DNA of 64,000 nucleotides from [Zimmermannella] faecalis ATCC 13722 (GCF_000381765.1 NZ_KB907077.1:186001-250000), one strand, 5' to 3'; shown: positions 35,987-45,164, counted from the first letter of the stretch. A program made the numbers and translations. Notes: generated by a model not told the origin, from the sequence alone.

Positions 35987-35998
35987 AGTCAAGACAAT
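35987..35998. promoter_or_regulatory. GntR operator candidate, site 3
   Basis: AGTC-AA-GACAAT keeps the GTC-N2-GAC core and the GACAAT flank of site 1. It lies directly before the iolC ribosome site, about 45 nt downstream of the expected start, suggesting looping or roadblock repression. Confidence 0.5.
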
Positions 35999-36009
35999 GG
36001 AGTTTGACG

Positions 36010-36954
36010 ATGACCATCTCACCGGATGTGCTCGCCATCGGCCGCCTCGGCGTCGATATCTATCCCCTGCAAGACGGGGTGGGGCTCGAAGAGGTCGAGA
36101 CCTTCGGCAAGTACCTCGGTGGCACCGCCGCGAACCTCAGCGTCGCGGTCGCGCGCTACGGCCACGCGCCGGCCCTCATCTCCCGCGTCGGCGACGACCC
36201 GTTCGGTCGCTACCTGCTGAACGAGCTCGCCCGCCTCGGGGTCGACAACCGCTTCGTCGCGACCGATCCCGATCTGAAGACGCCCGTCACGTTCTGCGAG
36301 ATCTTCCCGCCCGACGACTTCCCGCTCTACTTCTACCGCGAGCCAAAGGCGCCCGACCACAACGTCGACACGGCGCAGCTCGACCTCGACGCGGTCGAGG
36401 CCGCGCGAATCCTCTGGATTACGACGACCGGTCTCGCCGAAGAGCCGAGCCGGGCCACGCACCACGAGATACTCGGCCGCCGCGGCCGCCGCGAGCACAC
36501 AATTCTCGACCTCGACTACCGGCCGATGTTCTGGGAGTCGCGCGAGGCGGCCTCGGCCGAGGTTGGCAGCGTGCTTGAGCAGGTGACGGTCGCGGTCGGC
36601 AACCGCGAAGAGTGCGAGGTCGCGGTCGGCGAGACCGAACCGAGCCGGGCGGCGGATGCACTGCTCGAGCGGGGCCTCGAGCTCGCGATCGTGAAGCAGG
36701 GCCCCCGCGGCGTGCTCGCGAAGACGCGCGACGAGACGGTCGAAGTGCCCGTGCACGCCGTCGACGTCATCAATGGCCTTGGCGCCGGCGACGCGTTCGG
36801 CGGCGCCCTCTGCCACGGGCTGCTGGAAGGCTGGGGCCTCGAGCGCGCGCTCCGCTTCGCAAACGTCGCCGGCGCGCTCGTCGCGTCGCGCCGCGAATGT
36901 TCCACCGCAATGCCGACGGCCGACGAGGTCGAACGACTCCTCCAGGAAGCCTGA
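36010..36954 (+). CDS. iolC: 5-dehydro-2-deoxygluconokinase
   Basis: 314-aa PfkB-family sugar kinase that phosphorylates 5-dehydro-2-deoxygluconate (DKG) in inositol catabolism. The signature GLGAGDAFGGAL gives catalytic base D261, and the N-terminal GKYLGGTAANLSVAVAR substrate/dimer motif is present. The ATG at 36010 is chosen on GGAG 7 nt upstream; the open frame to 35851 passes through the operator region. First gene of a tightly spaced catabolic operon divergent from gntR. Confidence 0.9.
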   Translation: MTISPDVLAIGRLGVDIYPLQDGVGLEEVETFGKYLGGTAANLSVAVARYGHAPALISRVGDDPFGRYLLNELARLGVDNRFVATDPDLKTPVTFCEIFPPDDFPLYFYREPKAPDHNVDTAQLDLDAVEAARILWITTTGLAEEPSRATHHEILGRRGRREHTILDLDYRPMFWESREAASAEVGSVLEQVTVAVGNREECEVAVGETEPSRAADALLERGLELAIVKQGPRGVLAKTRDETVEVPVHAVDVINGLGAGDAFGGALCHGLLEGWGLERALRFANVAGALVASRRECSTAMPTADEVERLLQEA

Positions 36955-36955
36955 G

Positions 36956-37867
36956 ATGCCGACACTCACTGAGACCCAGTTCGCCGAGCTCCGCGAGGTG
37001 CGCGCGCTGCGGCCCGACGCGATCGCCGAGACGTTCGCGCGCCGCCGCCGCCGCGATCTGCTGCGCGGCGACCGGCGCCTGTTCATCATCGCCGCCGACC
37101 ACCCGGCCCGCGGCGCCCTCGCGGTCGGGCAGAACCCCACCGCAATGGCCGACCGCTACGAGCTGCTCGACCGGCTCGCGACCGCGCTCGCGCACCCGGG
37201 CGTCGACGGAGTGCTCGGCACGCCCGACATCATCGATGACCTCGCCGCCCTCGGCCTGCTCGACGACAAGCTCATCGTCGGCTCGATGAACCGCGGCGGC
37301 CTGCGCGGCGCCGCTTTCGAGATGGACGACCGCTACGGCGCCTACGACATCGACGCGATCGCCGACCGTGGGATCGACTTCGCGAAGACCCTCGTGCGCG
37401 TCAACCTCGCCGACGCCGGCACCGCCGCGACGCTCGAAGCGACCGCCCGCGCCGTCAGCGAGGCCGCGGCCGCGCGCATCCCGATCATGCTCGAGCCGTT
37501 CCTTAGCGAGTGGCGTGACGGCCGCATCGTGAACGACCTCTCGACCGATGCCGTGATCCTCTCGATCGCGATCGCCCAGGGCCTCGGCGCCGACAGCGCC
37601 TACACCTGGATGAAGCTCCCCGTTGTCGACGACATGGAGCGCGTCATGGCCGCGACGACGATGCCGACGCTGCTGCTCGGCGGCGACTCCGGCGCCGACC
37701 CCGATGAGACCTTCGCCGCCTGGGACCGCGCCCTCGCGCTGCCCGGCGTCATGGGCCTCACTGTCGGCCGCACCCTGCTCTACCCTCCCGACGGTGACGT
37801 CGCGGGCGCCGTCGACACGGCCGCCCGCCTCGTGCACCGCGACCTCACCACGATTTCTGGGAGATAG
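36956..37867 (+). CDS. Cgl0159-family (beta/alpha)8 aldolase-like protein of inositol catabolism
   Basis: 303-aa TIM-barrel protein similar to the Cgl0159 family found in actinobacterial iol clusters, probably acting as the aldolase for 5-dehydro-2-deoxygluconate 6-phosphate (the role IolJ fills in Bacillus). Seen: LFIIAADHPARG near residue 45, the candidate Schiff-base region DFAKTLVRVN, and a phosphate-loop-like LLLGGDSGADP. The ATG at 36956 is 1 nt after the iolC stop. The function is inferred from the neighbours; the family itself is assigned with fair confidence. Confidence 0.75.
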   Translation: MPTLTETQFAELREVRALRPDAIAETFARRRRRDLLRGDRRLFIIAADHPARGALAVGQNPTAMADRYELLDRLATALAHPGVDGVLGTPDIIDDLAALGLLDDKLIVGSMNRGGLRGAAFEMDDRYGAYDIDAIADRGIDFAKTLVRVNLADAGTAATLEATARAVSEAAAARIPIMLEPFLSEWRDGRIVNDLSTDAVILSIAIAQGLGADSAYTWMKLPVVDDMERVMAATTMPTLLLGGDSGADPDETFAAWDRALALPGVMGLTVGRTLLYPPDGDVAGAVDTAARLVHRDLTTISGR

Positions 37868-37872
37868 GCAAC

Positions 37873-38787
37873 ATGACTGAACAGCGCTGGTTCCACCCCC
37901 GCGGCGCCCTCGCGCGCGACGGCTGGGAGACGGTTGTCGACGGCTCGCTCGACGGCTGGCAGCACACGGGGCTGCGCGTCGCGACCCTCGCGGCCGGCGA
38001 GCAGCTCATTCTCAAGGGCGGCACCGAGAAACTCGTCGTGCCGCTCGCGGGTTCGTTCCGCGTGCACGTCGCCGAGGGCGACGTCGGTGAGCACTACGAT
38101 CTCGCTGGCCGCGCCTCGGTGTTCGACGGGCCGACCGACGTGCTCTACGTCTCGACCGAGGGGCACCTCGTGCTCCGCGGTGAGGGGCGCGTCGCGATCG
38201 CCGAGTCGCCGACCGAGGTCGCGCATCCCACCCGATATCTCGCCGCGAGCGAGTATCCCGTTGAGCTGCGAGGCGCCGGCGCCTCGAGCCGCCAGGTGCA
38301 CAACTACGGCACCCCCGCGGCGCTCGAGGCTGAGCGTTTCATCGTCTGCGAGGTCATCACGCCCGCCGAGAACTGGTCGTCGTACCCGCCGCACAAGCAC
38401 GACGAGGCGAAGCCCGGCCACGAGTCGCGCCTCGAGGAGATCTACTACTTCGAGACCGCGCCCGCGCGCGTCGGCGGCGACGCCGGCACGCAGGAAGCGT
38501 CGTTCGGCATGTTCAGCACGTACTCGTCGCCCGCCGGCGAGATCGACATCAACGCGCAGGTGCGCACGGGCGATGTCGCCCTCGTGCCATACGGCTACCA
38601 CGGCCCGGCGGTCGCGGCCCCCGGCTACGACATGTACTACCTCAACGTCATGGCCGGCCCCGACGCCGAGCGCGTCTGGCACATCAGCGACGACCCGCAC
38701 CACGCCTGGGTGCGCGAGACCTGGGAGGGGCAGGAGTTCGACACCCGCCTGCCGTACGAGCCCACCTCGGGCGCGAAGGAGCAGTAG
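37873..38787 (+). CDS. iolB: 5-deoxy-glucuronate isomerase
   Basis: 304-aa bicupin enzyme isomerising 5-deoxy-D-glucuronate to 5-dehydro-2-deoxygluconate. The metal-binding motif PPHKHDE followed by EEIYYFE is intact, as is the late VPYGYHGPAVAAPGYDMYYLNVMAG segment. The ATG at 37873 follows GGGAGATAGGCAAC, 5 nt after the previous stop. Length matches IolB (about 270-300 aa). Confidence 0.93.
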   Translation: MTEQRWFHPRGALARDGWETVVDGSLDGWQHTGLRVATLAAGEQLILKGGTEKLVVPLAGSFRVHVAEGDVGEHYDLAGRASVFDGPTDVLYVSTEGHLVLRGEGRVAIAESPTEVAHPTRYLAASEYPVELRGAGASSRQVHNYGTPAALEAERFIVCEVITPAENWSSYPPHKHDEAKPGHESRLEEIYYFETAPARVGGDAGTQEASFGMFSTYSSPAGEIDINAQVRTGDVALVPYGYHGPAVAAPGYDMYYLNVMAGPDAERVWHISDDPHHAWVRETWEGQEFDTRLPYEPTSGAKEQ

Positions 38788-38789
38788 GG

Positions 38790-40703
38790 ATGGCCGAGAC
38801 GAAGCGCATGACGGTGGGCCAGGCCCTCGTCGAGTTCCTCGCACACCAGTACACCGTCGACGGCGACGTGCGTGAGCGCACGGTCGCGGGCATGTTCGGC
38901 ATCTTCGGCCACGGCAACGTCGCCGGTGTCGGGCAGGCGCTGCGGCAGTTCAACGAAGAGCAGCCCGACCTCATGCCGTACTACCAGGCCCGCAACGAGC
39001 AGGCGATGGTGCACCAGGCGGTCGGTTACGCGCGGATGCACCGGCGTCGCGCGACGCTCGCCGCGGCCGCGTCGGTCGGCCCCGGCGCCGCGAACATGCT
39101 CACGGGCGCGGCCCTCGCGACCTCGAACCGCCTGCCGGCGCTGCTGCTGCCGAGCGACACGTTTGCGACTCGCGTTGCCGACCCCGTGCTGCAGCAGCTC
39201 GAGCACCCGCACGACACGAGCGTGCAGGTCACCGACGCCTTCCGCCCCGTCTCGAAGTTCTTCGACCGCGTCGAGCGCCCCGAGCAGCTATTCTCGATCG
39301 CGCTCGCCGCGATGCGCGTGCTCACCGACCCGGTCGAGACCGGCGCCGTGACGATCGCGCTGCCCGAGGACGTGCAGGCCGAGGCGATCGACGTGCCGCT
39401 CGAGTTCCTTCAAGACCGTGAGTGGCGCATCAACCGCCCGCGCCCCGACCGCGACGCGCTCGCGGCGGCCGTCGAGGCGATCCGTGCTGCGAAGCGTCCC
39501 ATGATCGTCGCCGGCGGCGGCGTGCTCTACTCGGGCGCCGAGGGCGTGCTGCGTGAGCTCGTCGAGACGACCGGGATTCCCGTCGGCACCTCGCAGGCTG
39601 GCGGCGGCACGCTCGACTGGGATCACCCGCAGAGCCTTGGCGGTGTCGGTGCAACCGGCACCCTCGCCGCGAACCGCATCGCGGCCGAGGCCGACGTCAT
39701 CATTGGCGTCGGCACGCGCTACAGCGACTTCACGACCGCGTCGCGCACCGCGTTCCAGCACCCGAACGTGACGTTCGTGAACCTCAACGTCGCCTCGTTT
39801 GACGCGTACAAGCACGGCTCGCAGCTGCCGCTCATCGCCGACGCGCGTGAGGCGCTCGTCGAGCTCACGCCACTCCTCGCCGACGTGCGGGTTGACGCCG
39901 ACTACGCCGAGCGCATCCGCGCCGAAAAGGCAGAGTGGGACTCGACGGTCGACACCGCGTTTGCGCGGTCGGGCCTCACGCTTCCGGGCCAGCCCGAGAT
40001 CATCGGCGCCGTGCAGCGCAGCAGCGCGCCCGACGACGTGATCGTGCAGGCGGCCGGTTCGCTGCCGGGCGACCTCCACAAGCTCTGGCGCGTGCGCGAC
40101 CCGCTCGGGTACCACGTCGAGTACGCGTTCTCGTGCATGGGTTACGAGATCGCCGGCGGCCTCGGCGTGAAGCGCGGCGCGCTCGCCGACGGCTCCGACC
40201 GCGACGTCATCGTCATGGTTGGCGACGGCTCGTACCTCATGCTCAACACCGAGCTCGTTACGGCGGTCGCCGAGGGGATCAAGCTCATCGTTGTGCTCAT
40301 TCAGAACCACGGCTACGCGTCGATCGGTCACCTCTCGGAGACGGTGGGGTCGGAGCGATTCGGCACGAAGTACCGCGCCTACGACCCGCAGGCGCGCAAC
40401 TTCCAGGGCGATGAGGTGCTGCCCGTCGACCTCGCGATGAACGCTCGAAGCTACGGCCTCGACGTCGTCGAGATCGAGCCGGGCGAGACGGCCGTCGACG
40501 AGCTCGAGGCGGCAATTGCGGCCGCGAAGGCGTCGACGCGCTCGACCTTCATTCACATCAACTCCGACCCCCACATCTACGCGCCCGACGGCGCCGGGTG
40601 GTGGGATGTGCCGGTCGCCGAGGTCTCGACGCTCGAAACGACGCAGGCGGCACGCGCGGAGTACGAAGACCAGGTTGCGGAGCAGCGGCCGCTGCTGGGT
40701 TGA
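38790..40703 (+). CDS. iolD: 3D-(3,5/4)-trihydroxycyclohexane-1,2-dione acylhydrolase
   Basis: 637-aa thiamine-diphosphate enzyme cleaving the inositol-derived diketone ring to 5-deoxyglucuronate. N-terminal TPP PYR domain (FGIFGHGNVAGVGQAL, YYQARNEQAMVHQAVGYAR), a central domain with GGGVLYSGAEG, and a C-terminal TPP-binding GDGSYLMLNTE motif (G478-S481). The ATG at 38790 is 2 nt after the iolB stop, with AAGGAG overlapping the end of iolB. Full length. Confidence 0.95.
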   Translation: MAETKRMTVGQALVEFLAHQYTVDGDVRERTVAGMFGIFGHGNVAGVGQALRQFNEEQPDLMPYYQARNEQAMVHQAVGYARMHRRRATLAAAASVGPGAANMLTGAALATSNRLPALLLPSDTFATRVADPVLQQLEHPHDTSVQVTDAFRPVSKFFDRVERPEQLFSIALAAMRVLTDPVETGAVTIALPEDVQAEAIDVPLEFLQDREWRINRPRPDRDALAAAVEAIRAAKRPMIVAGGGVLYSGAEGVLRELVETTGIPVGTSQAGGGTLDWDHPQSLGGVGATGTLAANRIAAEADVIIGVGTRYSDFTTASRTAFQHPNVTFVNLNVASFDAYKHGSQLPLIADAREALVELTPLLADVRVDADYAERIRAEKAEWDSTVDTAFARSGLTLPGQPEIIGAVQRSSAPDDVIVQAAGSLPGDLHKLWRVRDPLGYHVEYAFSCMGYEIAGGLGVKRGALADGSDRDVIVMVGDGSYLMLNTELVTAVAEGIKLIVVLIQNHGYASIGHLSETVGSERFGTKYRAYDPQARNFQGDEVLPVDLAMNARSYGLDVVEIEPGETAVDELEAAIAAAKASTRSTFIHINSDPHIYAPDGAGWWDVPVAEVSTLETTQAARAEYEDQVAEQRPLLG

Positions 40704-40747
40704 ACCCACCAAGACTGAACCACACCAATCAAGGAGCACCTAGGACA

Positions 40748-41674
40748 ATGACGACCGACACCACTGCCGCCACGAGCGGGCTCCGCATCGGCACCGCGCC
40801 CGACTCGTGGGGCGTCTGGTTCCCCGACCACCCGCGCCAGATTCCGTGGCAGCGCTTTCTCGACGAGGTCGAGGCGGCGGGCTACAACTGGATCGAGCTC
40901 GGGCCGTACGGCTACCTGCCGACCGACCCGCACGAGCTGGAGGATGAGCTCGGCAAGCGCAACCTGAAGCTCTCGGGCGGCACCGTATTCACGGGCTTCC
41001 ACAAGGGCGACGACGAGTGGCAGCGCGCCTGGGATCAGGCCGTGCAGGTTGCCGGTCTCGTCTCGAAGCTCGGCGCCGAGCACATCGTTGTGATTCCCGA
41101 CATGTGGCGCAGCGACCTCACGGGCGAGGCCCTCGAGGCACGCACACTCACGCCTGAGCAGTGGGCGAAGCTCGCGACCGGGCAGGAGCGGCTCGGCAAG
41201 GCGCTGCTCGAGGAGTACGGGGTGCGTCAGCAGTTCCACTCGCACGCCGACAGCCACGTGGGTACGCGCGGCGAGGTTGTGCGCCTGCTCGAGCTCACCG
41301 ACCCGCGCTACGTCAACCTCTGCCTCGACACGGGCCACTACGCCTACTACGGCGGCGACAACCTGCGCCTCATCGAGGAGCACCCGGAGCGCATCGGCTA
41401 CCTCCACCTCAAGCAGATCGACCCCGAGTACCGCTTCGAGGTGCTGAAGAACGACATCTCGTTCGCCGATGCCGCGAGCGACATCATGGTCGAGCCGCCC
41501 GCCGGCATCCCCGACTTCGCGCCGATCATCGAGGCGGTCGCGAAGCTCGACCCCGAAACCTTCGCGATCGTCGAGCAGGACATGCCCGGCGTCGACATCA
41601 ACCTGCCCCACGACATCGCGACCCGCACCCGCCGCCACATCTTCGGCTGCACCTCGTTTGCCCGCTCGCGCTAG
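40748..41674 (+). CDS. iolE: Myo-inosose-2 dehydratase
   Basis: 308-aa xylose-isomerase-like TIM barrel dehydrating scyllo-inosose to the diketone used by IolD. Motifs: GTAPDSWGVWFP at the N-terminus, HSHADSHVGT, CLDTGHYAYYGGDN and the C-terminal IVEQDMPGVD. The ATG at 40748 lies 44 nt after iolD. A truncated paralogue of its C-terminal third is found at 51.8-52.2 kb. Confidence 0.92.
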   Translation: MTTDTTAATSGLRIGTAPDSWGVWFPDHPRQIPWQRFLDEVEAAGYNWIELGPYGYLPTDPHELEDELGKRNLKLSGGTVFTGFHKGDDEWQRAWDQAVQVAGLVSKLGAEHIVVIPDMWRSDLTGEALEARTLTPEQWAKLATGQERLGKALLEEYGVRQQFHSHADSHVGTRGEVVRLLELTDPRYVNLCLDTGHYAYYGGDNLRLIEEHPERIGYLHLKQIDPEYRFEVLKNDISFADAASDIMVEPPAGIPDFAPIIEAVAKLDPETFAIVEQDMPGVDINLPHDIATRTRRHIFGCTSFARSR

Positions 41675-41706
41675 CTCGGCCCCGCGGAACCACCACAGGA
41701 GACATC

Positions 41707-42720
41707 ATGACCACTGACCTTCGCATCGGCGTCGTCGGCGCCGGCCTCATGGGCGCCGACCACATCGCCCGCATCACCCACCGCATTAGCGGAGCTCGCG
41801 TCTCGGCGATCATCGAGCCGAACGCCGAGCGCGCCGCCGCCGCGGCCGAGCTCGCGCCCGGCGCTGAGACCTTCTCGAGCATCGACGACGGCATCGCCGC
41901 CAGTGCGTTTGACGCCGTGCTCATCGCGACGCCGGGCCAGTTCCACGAGCCCGTGATCGAGCCGGCGCTCGCGGCGGGCCTGCCGATCTTCTGCGAGAAG
42001 CCGCTCACGCAAGACTCCGAGTCGTCGGCGCGCGTGCTTGAGCTCGAGCAGCGCCTCGACCGCCCGCACATTCAGGTCGGCTTCATGCGCCGCTTCGACC
42101 CCGAGTACGCGCAGCTGCGCGAGCTCGTTGCGAAGGGTGACGCGGGCGAGCTGCTGCTGCTGCACTGCGCGCACCGCAACCCGAGCGTGCCCGACACTTA
42201 CATCCAGCCGATGCTGATCAACGACTCGGTCGTGCACGAGTTCGACGTCGTGCCGTGGCTCGCCGGTTCGCCCATCAAGACGGTCGAGGTGAAGTACCCG
42301 CGCCGCAACGACCTCGCGCCCGAGCGGCTGCGCGAGCCGATCGTCGTCATCATGGGGCTCGAGAACGGCGTCTTCGTCGACGTCGAGATGAACGTCAACG
42401 TGCAGTTCGGCTACCAGGTGACGACCGAGGCGGTGTTCCAGCGCGGCGTCGCCCGCATCGGGCAGCCCTCTGGCCTGCAGCTCTGGCAGGATGCGCGGGT
42501 TGCGACGGGCGAGCACGAGTCGTTCGTGACGCGCTTCTCGACCGCCTATGACAACGAGATCACCCGCTGGGTCGACGCGGTGCGCGACGGCCGCCTCGTC
42601 GACGGCCCGAACGCCTGGGACGGCTACCTCGTCGCGCTCGCCTGCGAGGCCGGGGTGCGCGCCCTCGACGGTGGCGTGCAGGAGATTACGAGCCCCGACC
42701 GACCCGCGTTCTACGCCTAA
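41707..42720 (+). CDS. iolG: Inositol 2-dehydrogenase (Gfo/Idh/MocA family)
   Basis: 337-aa NAD-dependent enzyme oxidising myo-inositol to scyllo-inosose. Rossmann motif GVVGAGLMGADH near the N-terminus, CEKPLTQD (EKP), MRRFDPEY and the catalytic segment INDSVVHEFDVVPWL with its His. The start at 41707 is set by homology and spacing (32 nt after iolE); the longer frame runs over iolE. Within the operon it is the first chemical step. Confidence 0.88.
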   Translation: MTTDLRIGVVGAGLMGADHIARITHRISGARVSAIIEPNAERAAAAAELAPGAETFSSIDDGIAASAFDAVLIATPGQFHEPVIEPALAAGLPIFCEKPLTQDSESSARVLELEQRLDRPHIQVGFMRRFDPEYAQLRELVAKGDAGELLLLHCAHRNPSVPDTYIQPMLINDSVVHEFDVVPWLAGSPIKTVEVKYPRRNDLAPERLREPIVVIMGLENGVFVDVEMNVNVQFGYQVTTEAVFQRGVARIGQPSGLQLWQDARVATGEHESFVTRFSTAYDNEITRWVDAVRDGRLVDGPNAWDGYLVALACEAGVRALDGGVQEITSPDRPAFYA

Positions 42721-42734
42721 CCAGGAGACTCAAC

Positions 42735-43607
42735 ATGGTGCGCATTGCCCTCGACCCCACGCCGTACAACGACACGGTGCCGCTGCTCGATTTCCCCGAC
42801 CTGGTCGCGCGGCTCGGCTACGAGTACCTGCAGCTCACGCCGAACCCCGACTTCGGGCGGCACTTTCACTACCCGAAGGTCGACACGGCCATGATTGGCC
42901 AGCTGAAGAAGCGCGCGGCCGATGCCGGCGTGACGATCACGTCGGTGCTGCCGGTGCAGCGATTCTCGTGGCCCGAAGAGCCGCAACGCGAGGCTGGCGT
43001 GCGCAATCTCAAGCGGTACATCGAGATCGCAGCCGCCCTCGAGGCGCCGGTCGTGAACACCGAGTTCTCGGGCCGCCCCGAGCGCGAAGAGGACTCCGAG
43101 GCCGCGTTCTACCGGTCGATGGAGGAGCTGCTGCCCGTGCTTGAACGCGAGGGCGTCACGCTGAACATCGACCCGCACCCCGACGACTTCGTCGAAGACG
43201 GGCTCGAGGCCTGGCGCATCATCCGGGGGCTCGACTCCGACCGCGTCGGCTTCGTCTACGTAGCCGCGCACACGTTCCACTACGGCGACCGTGCGGCGAC
43301 GCTGCTGCCCGAGGTGGGGGAGCGGCTCGGCGCCGTCTACGTCGCCGACTCGTTCGACCACACGCGCTCGCAGGGTCTGCGCTACATCACGAACCCTCCT
43401 GGGAACGCGGTGCGCGTGCACCAGCACCTCAACATCGGCGACGGCGACGTCGACTGGCAGGAGCTCTTCGGCACCCTGCGCGAGACCGGCTACCTCGACC
43501 GACCCGACGCGCTCATCGTCTCGAACGTGTTTGCCGAGAACGAGGCGGCCGACGAGTCGGCGAAGCACCAGTTGGATGCGGTGCGCGAGCTGCTCGCCGG
43601 AGCTTAG
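42735..43607 (+). CDS. Sugar phosphate isomerase/epimerase family protein (IolH/IolI-like)
   Basis: 290-aa xylose-isomerase-like TIM barrel. Such proteins in iol operons are IolH (role uncertain) or IolI (inosose isomerase). Motifs: YEYLQLTPNPDFG, VVNTEFSGRPERE, NIDPHPDDF and VYVADSFDHTRS supply likely metal ligands. Start ATG 42735, 14 nt after iolG. Last gene of the iolC-to-iolH run. The exact reaction cannot be chosen from sequence alone; IolH fits slightly better by length. Confidence 0.75.
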   Translation: MVRIALDPTPYNDTVPLLDFPDLVARLGYEYLQLTPNPDFGRHFHYPKVDTAMIGQLKKRAADAGVTITSVLPVQRFSWPEEPQREAGVRNLKRYIEIAAALEAPVVNTEFSGRPEREEDSEAAFYRSMEELLPVLEREGVTLNIDPHPDDFVEDGLEAWRIIRGLDSDRVGFVYVAAHTFHYGDRAATLLPEVGERLGAVYVADSFDHTRSQGLRYITNPPGNAVRVHQHLNIGDGDVDWQELFGTLRETGYLDRPDALIVSNVFAENEAADESAKHQLDAVRELLAGA

Positions 43608-43625
43608 AAAGATCACAATTCGGTT

Positions 43626-43664
43626 ACTTTGTTCAGATGTTAGTTTGACCTAACAAAGTACTTT
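43626..43664. promoter_or_regulatory. Nested inverted repeats at the iolT promoter
   Basis: Three symmetric elements overlap. ACTTTGTT (43626-43633) pairs with AACAAAGT (43652-43659). TGTTAG (43638-43643) pairs with CTAACA (43650-43655). AAAGTACTTT (43655-43664) is a 10-bp palindrome. They surround TTGACC (43645-43650), a -35 candidate with a weak CACGAT at 43667. The motif differs from the GntR sites upstream of iolC, so another regulator is implied. Confidence 0.5.
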
Positions 43665-43717
43665 GGCACGATTGCTTCGCCGCTAATCGGCGGCACTCAC
43701 ACAACAAGGAGTCAAAG

Positions 43718-45157
43718 ATGACTGCATCCACCTCGGGAACCTCCGGCAGTACACTGCCGGCGCTTGTGGCTGGCCCCTACCGCAAGCGCCTCGGAGTCGT
43801 CGCGATGATCGCCACGTTCGGCGGTCTGCTCTTCGGCTATGACACCGGAGTAATTAACGGGGCACTGCGGCCAATGGCCGCTGAGCTCGGTCTCAACGCC
43901 TTCACCGAGGGCGTTGCGACGAGCTCGCTCGTGTTCGCCGCGGCGCTTGGCGCGATGTTCGGTGGTCGGCTTTCCGACGGCTGGGGCCGTCGCAAGACGA
44001 TCATTCTGCTCGCCGTGCTCTTCTTCGTCGGCACGCTCTTTGTTGTCTTTACCCCCGACCTCACGCTGCTCGTCGTCGGTCGCGTGCTGCTCGGCCTCGC
44101 GGTCGGCGGCGCGTCGACGGTGGTGCCGGTGTTCCTCGCCGAGATTGCGCCCTATGAAATCCGCGGCTCGCTCGCGGGTCGCAATGAGCTCATGATCGTC
44201 GTCGGTCAGCTCGCCGCGTTCGTCATCAACGCGATCCTTGGCAACACGCTCGGTCACCTCGACCACGTCTGGCGCATCATGTTCGCGATCTGCGCACTGC
44301 CCGCGATCGCGCTGTTCTTCGGCATGCTCCGCATGCCCGAGTCGCCGCGCTGGCTCATCGAGAAGGGCCGCACCGACGACGCGCTCGAGGTGCTCCGTCA
44401 GGTGCGCAGCGAAGACCGTGCCGTCGCCGAGATCGAGGAGCTCAAGGTCATCGCGGCGCAGGAGCGACACGAAGACCAGCTCGGCTGGCGTGCGGTGCTC
44501 ACGAACCGCAACCTGCTGCGCATCCTGCTCGTCGGCATCGGCCTTGGCATCGCCCAGCAGCTCACGGGCATCAACTCGATCATGTACTTCGGCCAGACCG
44601 TGCTCGTCGAGTCGGGCTTTGACGAGAGCGCGGCGCTCATCGCGAACATCGCGCCCGGCGTTATCGCCGTGGTCGGTGGCCTCATCGCGCTCGCGATGAT
44701 GGACCGGCTCGACCGTCGCAAGACGTTCATCATCGGGTTCTCGCTCACGACCACCTGCCACCTGCTCATCGGCGTGTTCTCGATGGTGCTGCCGGTCGGC
44801 GACCCGCTGCGCCCCTGGGTGATCCTGTTCCTCGTCGTCGCGTTCGTCGGCTCGATGCAGACGTTCCTCAACATCGCGGTGTGGGTCTACCTCTCCGAGA
44901 TCTTCCCGCTCCACATGCGCGGCATCGGCATGGGTATCTCGGTGTTCGCGCTCTGGATCATGAACGGTTTCCTTTCGCTCTACTTCCTCTCGCTCGTCGA
45001 GTGGGTGGGCATCAACGGCACGTTCTTCATCTTCGCTGGCGTTGGTGCGCTCGCCCTGCTGTTCGTCATCACGCAGGTGCCCGAGACGCGCGGCCGCACG
45101 CTCGAGGCGCTCGAGGAGGACGTGACGACCGGCGCGATCTACACGACCGAAAAGTAG
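43718..45157 (+). CDS. iolT: MFS sugar porter, probable myo-inositol:H+ symporter
   Basis: 479-aa major-facilitator protein of the sugar porter family with 12 expected TM helices. All signature motifs are present: GGLLFGYDTGVINGA in TM1, GRLSDGWGRR in loop 2-3, PESPRWL after TM6, QQLTGIN in TM7 and PETRGRTLE at the C-terminus. Own promoter region and AAGGAG before ATG 43718. Adjacent to the iol operon, so inositol is the likely substrate. It gives an internal comparison showing what the shortened porter at 53.5 kb has lost. Confidence 0.85.
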   Translation: MTASTSGTSGSTLPALVAGPYRKRLGVVAMIATFGGLLFGYDTGVINGALRPMAAELGLNAFTEGVATSSLVFAAALGAMFGGRLSDGWGRRKTIILLAVLFFVGTLFVVFTPDLTLLVVGRVLLGLAVGGASTVVPVFLAEIAPYEIRGSLAGRNELMIVVGQLAAFVINAILGNTLGHLDHVWRIMFAICALPAIALFFGMLRMPESPRWLIEKGRTDDALEVLRQVRSEDRAVAEIEELKVIAAQERHEDQLGWRAVLTNRNLLRILLVGIGLGIAQQLTGINSIMYFGQTVLVESGFDESAALIANIAPGVIAVVGGLIALAMMDRLDRRKTFIIGFSLTTTCHLLIGVFSMVLPVGDPLRPWVILFLVVAFVGSMQTFLNIAVWVYLSEIFPLHMRGIGMGISVFALWIMNGFLSLYFLSLVEWVGINGTFFIFAGVGALALLFVITQVPETRGRTLEALEEDVTTGAIYTTEK

Positions 45158-45164
45158 GCGTTCG

